From Jaapia argillacea MUCL 33604 (Eukaryota; Basidiomycota; Agaricomycetes; Jaapiales; Jaapiaceae), in assembly GCA_000697665.1 (NCBI GenBank), contig KL197780.1:25204-89203 (forward strand): DNA of 64,000 bases, given 5' to 3'. The notes under the pieces are model-generated. The model was not told where the DNA came from and made no database searches. It saw only the letters and a list, made by a program, of their open reading frames with translations. This document shows, in pieces, positions 22,195-33,474 of this stretch; within the stretch, counting starts at the first letter, position 1, and each line of letters starts with the position of its first letter. The translations under genes were made by a program, and so were the position numbers.

Positions 22195-22606
22195 ATGTCA
22201 GGAGCACCTTAGCAATCTGCAATCTTGAGGCAATAGAGAGAGCAAACCAAGTTGAAGGGTACAACCAAAGCACTGTATTGTACAAGTGGACAAGCTAGGG
22301 TAATACATGGTATCTAGCTATCCTTATATACTAAGCCCTAGGGTCAAGTCATGTCAAGTCAGAGTATAGCAGGTGTGAGAACCAGTGAGAGTAGAACAAT
22401 AGATCACAGCCTCAGAGCTGTATGAGGGAGTAAGACTACAAATAGAATACAATGGAACAAGTCAGAACAAATCATAGAAAGTACCATAGACAATGGAAAT
22501 GGTACAATCAGTCCAAGAGCAATGAGAAATAGAGAAAAGACAAGAAAATATACAAGCAGCTACAAACTAAAGTCAGAGAGTGATGATATTGAGTCAGATA
22601 TCTGAC
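22195..22606. repeat. Possible solo LTR (Copia-like)
   Basis: The block starts TGTCAGGAGCACC and, read in reverse, contains TATAAGGATAGCTAGATACCATG, ending CTGACA, resembling what I remember of fungal Copia LTR ends (TATA-like region followed by a transcription start). The other end near 22600 (TATCTGACT) is only an approximate inverted match. No target-site duplication could be seen and no retrotransposon coding region is nearby. Confidence 0.3.
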
Positions 22607-24569
22607 TTACCTTGTATTTTTACTGATTATAATCACAAAACTGTTTCCCACCGCTTCCTTGGCAATGTGAAGCTTCATCAGTTCTACCAGCCTTAACACA
22701 GATCATACACCACTGAGTATTACAGTGTGGAGGAGGAGGTGACCAGTTGAGAACAGTGCTTTCCTGAGGTTGGTTATAATGGATAAAAAATGATTCACTT
22801 TGCATGGGTATGGATTGATAAGCAGTGGCTGGTTGTGTAGATGGACCAGCTTCAGCAAACTGCATTGGAGCTGAGACTGACTTGGGTTGTTCTGCAGCTG
22901 AGGTGACAGCAGTACTACATATACGTTTATGGGACCTTTTTTTCCCAACAGAATATACTGGTGCTTCACTTATTCCTCCACTTTCTTCAGTATCTATAAT
23001 ATATAGTTCACCAGAGCTATCATCAATGACAAGACTACCTGGAGCAGTCCGACTTGCTAGATTTAGTACATGTGCAATATGTCCTGAAGATCGAATCCAT
23101 TTTTCATGAACCTGTCTCTGATTTTGTGTGTTCACCATGGTTCGTTGCTCTTCCCTATGCTCTCTCCAAATCTTGTGATGAGAGGATAGGTATGTAGGTA
23201 ATTTATAAAATATATTTGAACCATTTGCTTATGAATTCCACTAAGTAGTCATTAGCTCAAATTTAGGCAATCCATGACTAGGGCACCAGCTTCCACCAGG
23301 GGATACTGCAGCATGATAGAGCTGGTATTCTTCCTTAGTATGAACTGGAGTAACTGCATATTTGGTTTGTTGTGCTAATGCAAGATAGCTGTAAACATCA
23401 TGATGTCTTCCTCTCAAGACTGATTGCAACAATCTCATTGGATAAATAAGACTTGAGATAAGTAAGCCATTAGCTATAATTGGATTCTGAACTTCAGTAG
23501 TCTGGCCTGCTAACTGATATAACTGAATTTGGATTTTTGAAACTGGTGCAATTCCAAACTGCTCTTTTGTTGGTTCAAATGATAATGGGTCAATTTCTTG
23601 GAGATTGAACCCAATAGCTGTATTTGAGTTCCAAAGAATATCAGATTGTAATTGAGTGATCTCATGATCTATCTGGGGATCATAGTGACCCTTGTATGGG
23701 TGACCTGTCTTATGAAAAGTGCCATTATCATGATTATGATGAAGGCGAAAATCAGCAATAAGGCAATCTGCTAGCTCAATAGATGCATTTGATGATCCAA
23801 AATTCTTATGGATAGGATTATGGACTGCCCCTTCCACAGAATTTGTGCCTCTAATACAATGATAGATTGGGAGGTTATGCTTGTCATATGATTGTATGGT
23901 GTAAAGTGGAATACCAGCTGGATCTGAAACCCACCCTTTGCTAACATCATGAAGAACACCATGTACCTTTGCCCATGTCTCATCACTGAACAGTGGTTGA
24001 CCAGTAACAGTACAAATCAGTGGGCCCCAGCATTTGAAAAACTCAGAGAGTAGCTGATGAAGTAAACCTTTTTCTGGAATGTACTGTCTCACTCACTGCC
24101 ATAGCCAAGAAGATGAAGTCTGCCAAACCTTTTCCCATTTTAGATTTTTGCTACTTAGATATGCCTCAATGCATTGCTTGTCAGCCTCATCTGGTATAAG
24201 CATGGTATCACTAAATGCAACAATAAATGGATGGTGAAGAGTATGCTTCTTTGAGATTGTATGACAGACTTTGTTCATCTGATGGAATGGATCAGATCCA
24301 ATCCTTGATGGACGCTTCAGTAAGGCATCAGATGGCTGAGTATAAGCTGAGGAATTGTCAACCTCAATCTCCATTTCATCAGCACTTGACTCTGAGTCAG
24401 AGTCATCATTTCCTGCTTTACTTGAGCTTCCTTTAGGTTCTGGATCAGTAGTAGCCAAATTGACTGAAGATAACACATCATAAGGTGGTCTGATAACAGT
24501 GGCCTCTGATACTGCCTTAATTAGCTCTTGGGTAGGGGCAGCTGAAGCTGGCATTTGTGGATCCCATGT

Positions 24570-25877
24570 TCATAAGGAGCTCAATGTAACAGCAGCTTCA
24601 AATGGTTGATTATCTACCACAAATTCTCCAAGTATTGCCTTGTGCTGGCTTTGAAGTCCTTGAAGCAACATTCGATGGAGAGGTAACATAGATGTAGGAG
24701 CCAGAATTTCAGTTATGCAGACAACAGCTCTTGTTTGAGGTATATTGATTGTAACTGATTGACCATCAGAGTTCTGAATACTGAATTGCTTTGGCTGTTC
24801 AATGATGACTCCTCTGGCAATTTCATGCTCACATAAATATAGGCTAATAGGTTGACCAACTGGTGTTGCTGAGCTTAGAGGCATTCCAACTGAAGGTCTT
24901 ATGGCTAAAATCTTCCAGAGTTCCAGGCAAACCCAGGCATCCAATGCTGCATAAGAAATTTGCTCTTCAGTAAGGGTAGGAGTACCCCATTCTGATATTC
25001 TAACTTCTTTTGACAAATTAGCTTGTATTGTTGCAGCAACAATTGCTACTAAAGAAACATTTGCCTTTGCAACAGCATTCTTTTCCTTGGCCAATATTCC
25101 CAATTCTTTGGTACCAACAAAGCCTTTCTTCCTCTTGGTGGGCAAGGTAAAGTCAGAAAAATCTCGAGAAAGCTTTGTAATATCCTGGCCAACACCCCTC
25201 CCAATTTTAATTATCTGCTCTGAGCATAGAATTGTTTTCAAGCTAATAGGCAAGGACTTAAGCTGATATACTTTCATAAGATAAACAACAGTCTCTCTTG
25301 CTATTTGAAGAAGTGCAGTCTTTCTGGGACCAGCACTTGCACAGTCTGTACTAAATTCCCACTCCATATCAAATCCAATGTAAATAATGGTTTTGTCATT
25401 CTCAATATCTGCAATGATGGAGTCACATGCAGTCTTAATTTCAGCATCTGTTGAGCAAACATGCACTGAAACACTATCTGGAAGTCTCATCATTGGAAGC
25501 TCAGGAAATTCATCCAGTTGCACAGCTTCAACATCATTTCCAAGTGATGGGATACACTGAACAAAGGCTGCAGCATCACTAGCCACATTATCTGTATATC
25601 CATATTCAGTTCTTTTATGTCCATGAGCAATGAGTCCCTCATTCATTCCTTCTAAACACCCCTCAATATGTGATAATTCCTTACTACCAGCCAAAATCTG
25701 ACATCGGATTTCTTCAAATTCATTCATCAGAGTAAATAGAGCTGCAAATGTCTCAACACCTCCCAGCTTTGCCATTAGCTTAATTATCTTAAAGGAATGA
25801 TCCCATTTGATAACTGTTGCTGTAAGTGCTGCCACACATTGGTCTAACACAGGGCGAATATGCCCCATATAGTCCAT
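24570..25877 (-). other. RNase D-like 3'-5' exonuclease domain within the transposon-like gene
   Basis: This 435-codon open segment contains the three exonuclease motifs of the DnaQ/RNase D superfamily: FDMEWEF (DxE, motif I), KIGRGVGQDITKL (motif II) and SYAALDAWVCLELW (YxxxD, motif III). All catalytic acidic residues are present, so the domain itself is not visibly inactivated. It is embedded between the DDE-like core and a Ser/acidic linker. A host-type WRN/RNase D exonuclease would be free-standing, which this is not. Confidence 0.75.
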
Positions 25878-26849
25878 ATAAACTGAATTAATGTACCAGT
25901 GAGATGGATAGAACCCAGCATAACATTTGTGATCATGAAAGCTTGAGAATGGTACATATTTCTTTTCAGTGGGAAGATATCTGTCCTGATGCTGCTGTTA
26001 ACAAATGGGATACAAATACTGCAGTTCACAGAGATTATGTTCATAGACATTTAACTCTCGCAGAATTTTACTCCATGCACTTGAGCTTAGTCCATATGCT
26101 ATTCCAGCTCAAATTAAGGTCATTAAAGTCTTATCAACACCACTTTTATGGGTTAAAAATGCTGGAAATGCAGCAGCTAATCCAGGGTCAAGTTGATCAA
26201 GGATAGTTGGATCATACAAATTCATAGTTTTTCCACACCCACCCTTGCGGGAATCACAGACTACTCTTTTGCTCATAATAAAGTATAGTTTATCAAGGCC
26301 AACAACTCGCCGTGCAATTGGATCACTATTCCAGCCCTTTGTACCAAGTGGCTTTAGATAGCTTTTACAACTCCTGTTCTGACATACAAGAGGCTTTGAA
26401 TTTAGGAGTTGAGGGAGCCAGATAAATACTGAAGGGTAATAGAGTGAATGTGGCTCTACAGCATTGACAGAATCAGCTGATTTTTTCATTGCAAAAAATG
26501 GTGCTGGTGGGTGGACCCAAAACTGGCCCTGATGGTAGCAAGCTGGCTGACCAGTGAGACTCAGTTCTCAGACCAGTTTTTCTTTCAACCCAAGCAAATA
26601 TGTTTTGATTACACCTGCTACATTCTGTGTTTCTTCATTAAACTGATGGAAGGACTGCTCATCTCCAGGGTCCTTATCATCATCTTCATCATCTTCACTT
26701 TCAGCATCTGATGAGATATGAGACTCATCATCTGAACCATCAGATTCATGATTCAGAGAATTAACCCCAGCATCACATTCTAATAGAGGTGCATCCACCT
26801 CATTGTGGCCTGTAGGCCCACTCTCATTGCTTTCAGCAGGTATTAGTGC

Positions 26850-27095
26850 CATATCAGCATCAAAAGAGCTGCTAGAAAGAAATTTGCTACCACATTGGGA
26901 CAAATATCTCACATCTGCACCAGTATGGGTTGCAGGAATTACTTCGCTAGATGAGGAATCAACAAAAGATGGCATATTGGAGCTGCTAGAAAGAAATTCA
27001 CGACTGTGCCATGGCAAAGATCTCACATCTGCACTAGCATGGGCTGCAGGAATTACTTCGCTAGATGAGGAATCAACAAAAGGTGGCATATTTGT
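26850..27095 (-). repeat. 114-bp internal duplication in the acidic exon
   Basis: Two tandem 114-bp units (38 codons) encode near-identical segments containing FVDSSSSEVIPA and ADVR and end in an FLSSSS run. Shared DNA blocks such as GAATTACTTCGCTAGATGAGG recur exactly 114 bp apart (26936 and 27050). The reading frame is preserved. Confidence 0.8.
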
Positions 27096-28083
27096 AGGCC
27101 TTATAGACTCATTAAGGTTGATCTGAGGCTCAGTTTCATCACCTAATGATACCAGATTAGATGAAGCAAACTTGGCTGTATGAATGTCAAGATTAGGAGG
27201 GTGGGTGTTTTCTGAAGTCAAGTTGTATCAAATTTAGTATTTATTATGAGGAATCAAAAGATATAGATCTTTACCCTCTGTTTCATCACCAGAAGCTAAA
27301 TCTGGAGAGTGAGGACGCTTTCGTGAATCCACTACTGGTGGTGGTAGAGAAGAAGAGGGAGCTGGTAAAGTTGAAGAGATGGATGGGGTGGATAGTGTTT
27401 TTGATATTCTCACTGGGTTACATTTGAATTTGAATGATTTGAGAGTAAATTGAGGTACTAACAGAATAGAGGTGTGAGCCTCTCCTTAGGTCCTGATCCA
27501 CTCTGTGGAATAGACTCAGAAAGCATAGTCAATACTATTTTTCAAGGCCATTAAACTGATAATTTCATATATTGGCATGAAACAACTCACAAGCATGCAC
27601 ACGGAATGAGGAACCTTCTCCACGATCCTCTACCTGTACCTGTACCTCCTTCTCCTTCCCTTTACAACCAGCATTTTCCTGAGCACCACCAGCTTTGTGG
27701 CCAGGTTTGTTCTTGGTACCTGGTAGTCGTCCTCCAGGTATAATTGAGCTGAAATTCTGGGATTTCTTAATAGGAATGTGTTTAAGAAGCAAGGGTTGAC
27801 ATACCTCTGTGTTGTTCAGTGAAGAAACAGTGCGAAATGTGTTATTGAGGAATAGCCTCCTCATCATTGGTTCATCGTTCTGTTGTTCCATTTCAGACTT
27901 TTTCATTCTTCCACACACTGCCATTCCTTCCCATGCTTTGTACTGCATATGGACTGCCTTTCCCTTGTTATTGTTGTACCTGCCTTTGCACTGCTTGGCA
28001 CTGCCACGTTCCCTCCAGTATATAAGACCTGTCTTGCCTGTACAGCTCCTCAGTCTTTTCTGTGCTACTGAGAAGTAAGTCAC

Positions 28084-28436
28084 TCATTGTGTTCCTTACG
28101 ATGTATTATGATCCTGACGATCATTACCTAGCCTAACGCTTGTACGCTTACTAGGTATACCAATATAGTCTTTTTTGCGCTACTGAGGACCTAACACTTG
28201 TACACTTACTAGGTCCTATCCTGTGTGATTGCCTTGACTGCCAGGCTCCACAGTTGATAGTCAAGTGTTATCAGGCCCCTGCACTGAACCCTCAACAACA
28301 AAATGATGAAGAAATGAGCTCAGAACAATGGTTTTCAGCTTCGGGACCAAGGGTAAAGTGCAACTTCCATATGCAGCTGTGCCACATGCATGTTGCATGG
28401 AAGCCACATGGCACCTTCTTGCTTGACAGTTTTGGC
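28084..28436. other. 5' flank of the transposon-like gene
   Basis: Short direct repeats occur here: a TAACxCTTGTACxCTTACTAGGT block at about 28134 and 28191, and an AGTCTTTT...GCTACTGAG block at about 28051 and 28168. They may be promoter or subterminal repeats of the element. No gene is visible. Confidence 0.4.
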
Positions 28437-28523
28437 ATCTCTGATGTCCTGATTTTGCATCTCTTATGTCCAAAATAGGCATATTTTATGTCCAAAACGG
28501 GCATAATCTCGCTCCAGATAGGC
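28437..28523 (+). repeat. 22-bp tandem repeat, four units
   Basis: Units at 28437-28458, 28459-28480, 28481-28502 and 28503-28523 share the core ATGTCCAAAA.xGGC. A weaker fifth unit may precede at 28415. The array sits at the right border where CpG-poor DNA gives way to normal composition, so it may be a subterminal repeat of the element. Confidence 0.7.
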
Positions 28524-28589
28524 ACCACAGCCGGTCTGGTGGGGTACTGGTGGGGTGTAGTCACGTTCACGTTGGGTCACTGCCGTGAC

Positions 28590-29362
28590 ACTCTCGAATC
28601 TAATCTTATCTCCGCTGATAAGGCTTCCCAAAGTCGACTTCCCCTTGTTGACAACGAAGATGACAGACCTGATAACGCTGCTAACGTTCCCGACAACGTC
28701 AAGTGTATTCTCTTCTCATCGTTTCTACCAACGAGTCAGTGCCCCCCTGCTTCTCCGGAAAAGACGACGTTGTTTATCGATATAGTTTGTGTACTTACTA
28801 GGACGGGCGAGAGTGTTGGCAACGGTCCCAAGAGACTCAAGGTGATCGGTGAACCGAGTGCGTCTTCCCGCGGCCTCCTCTATCGTATCCTTAGGTCCGC
28901 TAACTTCGCTCATCCCACACTGACAGTCAAACTGCTCACACCCTACATCTCTCGAAAACGCTCAATCAAGATCCTCCTCACAAAATCCTCAACTGAAAAA
29001 TTCTCTCTCACTTAGGAAGACATATACACTGCCTGTCGCTCGCTGGTTGTTCAATGCGGGAGGGAAGGGAGAGGGAGTGTGGGAAGTGTTGAAGATGGAG
29101 ATGGAGGCTTCTGTGGAGAGGTTGGGGAAAAAGTTCGTTGAGGTGGAAGGGAGGGTTTTGAAGGGTTGAAGGGTTCTGTGGAGGGTTGTGGGTGTTTCCC
29201 CCAAATTGATTCCCACGAACTAAAACGCTCTCCCCCCAGGCTTGCACAGTACAATAACCTCCCTCCTAACTCACCTCCTAACCCACATCCAATACCCAGC
29301 CATATTCGGGTCTGCCTATTTAGAGATCACGAAGAGCTTTTGTGAGAAGGTGTCGGGGGGTG
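28590..29362 (+). pseudogene. Truncated cullin copy (exons 1 to 5, decayed)
   Basis: It aligns with 35750-36990 of the intact cullin: the start region (ATGACAGACCTGATAACGCT at about 28660), the exon 2 lysine-rich block, the GTGTGGGAAGTGTTGAAGATGG segment, and exon 5 encoding ILxHLLTH-like and FYEKESEG-like sequence. Exons 3 and 4 are missing. The frame is broken repeatedly. The copy stops at about 29362 and is fused directly to a piece of the homeodomain-like gene. Confidence 0.8.
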
Positions 29363-30330
29363 TCAGAGCGCGAGCCTCGTTCTGACGTCGCATAACCTCA
29401 AAACTCCTTGACTTCCTCTTTGATCTCCGTCATGCCTTCTCGTCCTCAAGCTCCTCGTCCTCACCTTCCTCGTCTGCATATCTCCTCTCATCGAATTCGG
29501 GAGACTTTCTATGTGGACGCGGAACTTACCGGGCTGGGATATACAACTATTTCGACGTATACACCCCATTCCAACCGTGCATATGCTCCAAATCGGACCA
29601 ATGTACCCAATCAATCCACGCATATACCCACTCAACTCAGGCATATACCCCATCAACTCAAGCATTTACCCAGTTAAACGACTTAATCCCTACTCCCCAA
29701 TACGATCTAGACCTCCCATTCCTTTCTATCCCTGCTTCCCGCCCTTCCCCTGGACTTTATAGGACCTCTATCCTCGGTTCTCACGAAACTGCTTTGCTCA
29801 CTAATCTTGTCGCTGCTCAGCCTGATCCCTCTACTGATTTCTGTGCTCTTGATCCTCGTTTCCCCGCTACGACTGTTACTACTCTCAATGTTCTGACTCG
29901 TTCTAGTCCTGTTCCTCGATTGGTTACTGGTCTCCTCACTCCCGCTCGCTCTGCCGACGTACTCGACAATCCTCGACTCGAGTACATCTCTCGGAATGAT
30001 AACAACCTCAGTAATCTCCATGAAATTGCTTTGAAACCGTATCCGATCGCTTCGTCGGACACCGAGTCAACTCTTGGCGTTTGTGTGAATGTCAAATTTC
30101 GTCGAGCTCTGGGAGAGATTTCGGAGAGGAAGGAGTTGAGCGTGTTGCTTTAATTAGGGCGTTCACCTGAGAGTGAGTCTTTACTCGGATCTATTCACCT
30201 CGATATTATGGGTTAACTCCTATTGATGTGCAGACCTTAGAAAGAGTGGTGTGTTGGGTAGTGCGTACGCCCATGGTTATGATGCCACTTTTCTTGGTGT
30301 GGGGTTGGGGGAAGCGATTGAGGTGGTTTG
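29363..30330 (+). pseudogene. Truncated copy of the homeodomain-like gene
   Basis: It aligns with 11468-12368 and then with 13640-13915 of the gene at 10930-13915. The homeodomain-coding 5' part is absent, and the segment covering the end of exon 1, intron 1 and most of exon 2 is deleted. The YT repeat, the LTGLG motif and the terminal exon (GVLGSAYxxGY) are recognisable. Two ORFs (29408-29677 and 29794-30153) survive. It probably encodes no functional product. Confidence 0.8.
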
Positions 30331-30978
30331 TTGAGGTGGAGTAGATTCATCGCGGGTCAAATGTGGACATCCAACTTTCTTATTGGCCAATGGCGACGTC
30401 CGGGAACTTGACCAGTCGATGCTTGAATGCCGGACGATGGTTGAGTAGGCCGCCTACTGGAATGATTGGAGGACCCGAACTTTCAATCTTGTTCACTACT
30501 AAGTAGTAGTCAGCACTCGCTACGAAGGATCGAGAGTTCAGTCGCATTCGCTCATCTACGCAAACTTGTCTGGACGATGGTGAGTGGGAGATATGATGAT
30601 TCTACCTGTTCCCTTTTGATAGTAATCACGATATCAAGACTTCTTCGAATCACATCCAAATACCAGTGCTTTCCTCTGCCACATCTCACGGGACATGAGC
30701 AGTGTCGGTCAGACCGTCGAAAACGTCACAAAGTAAATCTCGTACTGAAAAAGCGAGGGAGAGTCCGAGTCCAAGATCGCATGCGCTACGCTAACTAACC
30801 CGCGGTACAGCCTGGTACAGCTAAAAGGGCACACAAGCCGATCTTGGACAACTATACGGTACACGAGTCGAGGAAGAAAGAAATTAACAACGAAACCGAG
30901 TGACAATCCTATACAACCAGATGACTACATCCTTCACAGCCCAACTACGTCGTACAACTAGTCCCTCACTAGGCCACC

Positions 30979-31686
30979 TCAGTTATCGTACTCCTCCCCT
31001 TCGTATCCGTCTTCGTCTTCGTCGTCGTCATCGTCGTCATCATCAACACGACGTGATTCCCACTGCGACCCCCTTGACGGTTCTGCCCAGTGACCGCCCC
31101 GTGTGTAAGACGATCCTGACTGCGACCACCTGGACGATCCCGCCTGAGACCCCTTGGATGATCCCACCAGCGAACCCCAGTCCGAAGTGGGATCTATATG
31201 CCCATTGGCCGCCGCCTGCGCCCCCCTCTGCGACCGGGTCAACCCAGCGTAGGGATCACCGGGATCACCCTCAAATACGGTGATATCAGAAAGGTACGTC
31301 AGACACTGACAGGTAGGATAGGTGTCATTGTGGTTCTGCTTGTAGTGTGGGAGGCCGCAATACAGGTGGCATATGGGGAGTCTTTCGTCGTACAATGAAC
31401 CGGGAAGGTGGTAGGACCCCCCGGACGATCCCGCCTGAGACCACCTGGGTGATTCCACTTGCGAATCACAGGTCAGATAGGGATCTATATTCCCATCGGC
31501 CCTCGCCTGCTCCTCTCTCTCTCGCCGGGTCAACCCAGCATATGGATCTTCGCGATCTCCCTCGTATACAGTGATATCAGATTGGTACGTCGGACACTGA
31601 CAGGTGGGATAGTCTTCGTCAAGGCCCACCGTGTGGAGTAAGAGGCCGCAAAACCGGTGGCATATAGGGAGACTTTCGTCATCCAT
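30979..31686 (-). CDS. Cys-rich tandem-repeat protein with acidic tail
   Basis: The ORF encodes 235 residues with two tandem modules of about 85 residues. Each reads LPICHxxCG...YPTCQC...SDITVxEGD...DPYAGLTR, giving a CHx2C...CxC pattern that could bind a metal. A Ser/Gly/Trp linker follows, then a run of Asp/Glu at the C-terminus. Repeat homology continues a few codons upstream of the ATG to a splice acceptor at about 31710, with a donor (GTAAGT) at about 31785, so a 5' exon is likely. The frame across that junction did not close cleanly, and the start is therefore uncertain. I know of no family. Confidence 0.5.
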   Translation of the reverse strand: MDDESLPICHRFCGLLLHTVGLDEDYPTCQCPTYQSDITVYEGDREDPYAGLTRREREEQARADGNIDPYLTCDSQVESPRWSQAGSSGGSYHLPGSLYDERLPICHLYCGLPHYKQNHNDTYPTCQCLTYLSDITVFEGDPGDPYAGLTRSQRGAQAAANGHIDPTSDWGSLVGSSKGSQAGSSRWSQSGSSYTRGGHWAEPSRGSQWESRRVDDDDDDDDEDEDGYEGEEYDN

Positions 31687-31799
31687 CGAACTACAGCGAA
31701 GGTGGTAGGTCTCTGTTGAGAAGGTCAGAGACCGAGGGTAAGGAATATGAGTGTTCGTTGGTAGATTTAAAGATACTTACGAGCAAAGATCGAGTTTCA

Positions 31800-32770
31800 A
31801 TTCAGCGTCGTTTGAAATCAGTGGAGAGTCGTATTGAGGATGTGTGAGTCGTTCACGGTGGATTGATACTGTAGTCACTGGGGAGCGTCGACAAAGTACC
31901 TTATACTCGCCACCACTTGGCTGAGTCACGCACGAGTGATATTCAGCACCGGAATGATCTCAGAGTATTTCGTAAGGAGAAGAAGAGTTTGACACACGTT
32001 GTCACCCCAATTCCAGATTCAAGGATCCCAAGTTTAAGATTTGGGGACTTGGGCACACCGCAGACATGCGGACGCTGGGTGCCGATAACGGAGGAACCTT
32101 TTGACGATGGACTTGCTCATCCAAGGGCTGGGTAGTTTCTTGAATGGAAGTACTCGACATGTGTATGGGTGGTAAATCGATTACTAAAACGATGGAAATG
32201 AAGTGGTTGCGTCAAGGATTCGTTGCAGAGGCAGGACCGGATCGCGACGCATGATAACAGCAGTGGTGATACGTACAATTTGTCGAGGTCAAAACTGGAC
32301 AAAAGTCGGATGCATTGAGCGGCTAGCGGACAGGACACGGTGTACCAGAAGCTTTGGAACTGCGCACGATAATGACTATCCGTAGCGCACCGGCCCAAAC
32401 TGTGGCGGTAAGCGGGAGGGAGGGAAGAATGAGTTTCAGTCCAAGATCCGGATGCGGAAGCTAAAAGGCTTGCAGTCGTCCCCGTGCGTGCATATCAGCG
32501 CGGGCAAGGTGGTTGGTACCGGAATGATCGCCAGGCTTATGACGAAGGTAGAAGTTCCCAAGCGTGCCCGACTTCATGGTCGGAGGATGCAATTACCCCC
32601 ACCAGAAAAATGTGGAGGCAGGTGTGACGCGAAAACGAGAGGCCAGTGTATAGCTTATTTGATGGACGTGGTTAACGGGGGGTTATCGATGATGGGCGAG
32701 CGCTTTGTCAATGGTTGAGCGCTTGAGCGGTCATCAATGACATGGGTCAAGTGACTGACTGACTCCTATC
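31800..32770. other. 5' flank of the Cys-rich gene within unit A
   Basis: This is the upstream part of duplicated unit A. The matching part of unit B (34440-34803, minus) is open for 113 codons. Here the same stretch has small length differences that disrupt the frame, suggesting untranslated leader or a decayed exon. Nothing else is recognised. Confidence 0.35.
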
Positions 32771-32884
32771 AAGGGTTCAATGCGCGAGGTACAATTAGGT
32801 CGTGGCGTACGGTGGGGAAAGTGGAGTACATACGGAAAGCGGAAGTATAAACTTGGAATGGATGAACTCCGGGTATTGCGGTTC

Positions 32885-33155
32885 ACATACCAAGCAGTTT
32901 CGAAGGCTACTGTGATGGAAATATTCCCCCGATGAGCTTTATGTCCTCGGACAAGCCCCGGCCCCGCTGTGGCAGATACAGTGGCGCTTCCGACGACCAG
33001 TTGCTGTCGTTTAGACGAAAACGCCAGTGCTGTCGGCAGAGTGAGAAGGGTGGAAGAATTGTGACTCAGGGCACGAGGCATCGACACCTTGGATCCCATC
33101 ATTTGAGATACGATGAGTTCGGCATTGCTTCGAGACAGCAGTGGGGACGCAGACG
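32885..33155 (-). pseudogene. Second copy of the membrane-gene-like fragment
   Basis: This is a copy of 21595-21870 with normal CpG content, so it preserves the sequence better. Minus-strand reading gives ALAFSSKRQQLVVGSATVSA, then LVRGHKAHRG and ITVAFETAWY, which looks like an exon of a membrane protein. It is followed on the plus strand by a cullin fragment. Confidence 0.55.
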
Positions 33156-33214
33156 CTGATAGCCTGATCAGGCACACCAGAAGGGTGTTGGTGTTTGTTC
33201 AGATTGGGTCACCC

Positions 33215-33445
33215 GTGACAATCTAATCTTATCTCCATTTCCCACGCACACAACCCCCGCTCGTTGTCGACAACGATGATGACAGACCTGATAGCGCTGC
33301 TCACTGCTTCCTCTGCTCATCGAGGGCCAATGGGCCATCCACTCCCGTGGCCATAAACGACTCCGCGTTTTCCTGCTTCTCCAGAAAATGCGACGACGCT
33401 GATTGTTGATGTCGTTTGTGCAGGACAGGCGGGGGTGTTGGCACG
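33215..33445 (+). pseudogene. Short cullin exon 1 copy
   Basis: It aligns with 35745-35985 of the cullin: TCTAATCTTATCTCC, the start region, the CGACGCTGATTGTTGATGTC block and the following GGCGGGxGTGTTGGCA. It breaks off at the join with duplicated unit B. Confidence 0.75.
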
Positions 33446-33474
33446 GATCCATACGAAGTGTTTGCATCAACTGA

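Larger units (their letters stand above)
22620..28083 (-). pseudogene. Decayed transposon-like gene: Zn domain, DDE-like core, RNase D-like exonuclease
   Basis: Coding pieces on the minus strand, in order: 28083-27565 (AT-hook-like GRLPGTKNKPGHKAGG), 27221-26568 (acidic, Ser-rich), 26489-23241 in one frame, and 23138-22620 (Cys-containing tail). The large frame starts with a Cys-rich domain (LVCQNRSCKSYLKPLG, ARRVVGLD, FPAFLTHKSG) like the DUF6729-type domain of agaricomycete multicopy proteins. It continues with a DDE-transposase-like core (WDHSFKI; YTDNVASD), an RNase D-like 3'-5' exonuclease, and a conserved C-terminal motif (IRGTNSVEGAVH). Four in-frame stops interrupt it: TGA 26109-26111, TAA 25998-26000, TGA 24570-24572 and TGA 24093-24095, with no frameshift over 1083 codons. 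The family identification is from memory. No terminal inverted repeats were identified. Confidence 0.7.
30700..32770. repeat. Segmental duplication, unit A
   Basis: Unit A is repeated directly as unit B at 33475-35430, offset about 2.7 kb. Conserved anchors are ATGACTACATCCTTCA (30919/33680), TTGGCTGAGTCACGCAC (31917/34600), GGGGACTTGGGCACA, GGATGAGCAAGTCCA-like sequence, and GATGGAAATGA.GTGGTTG. Both units contain a minus-strand gene of the same Cys-rich, acidic-tail family. Divergence is substantial, so the duplication is not recent. Confidence 0.8.

Noticed and set aside
28437-28523. CRISPR-like array
   Set aside because: Units are contiguous without spacers and the host is a eukaryote.
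29408-30153. Two small functional genes
   Set aside because: Both ORFs are parts of the truncated homeodomain-gene copy, separated by a frameshift, and lack the homeodomain.
30900-31283. Plus-strand ORF (127 codons)
   Set aside because: It is the complement of the acidic and Ser-rich tail of the minus-strand Cys-rich gene; its Arg/His-rich product is a by-product of GAC/GAT repeats.
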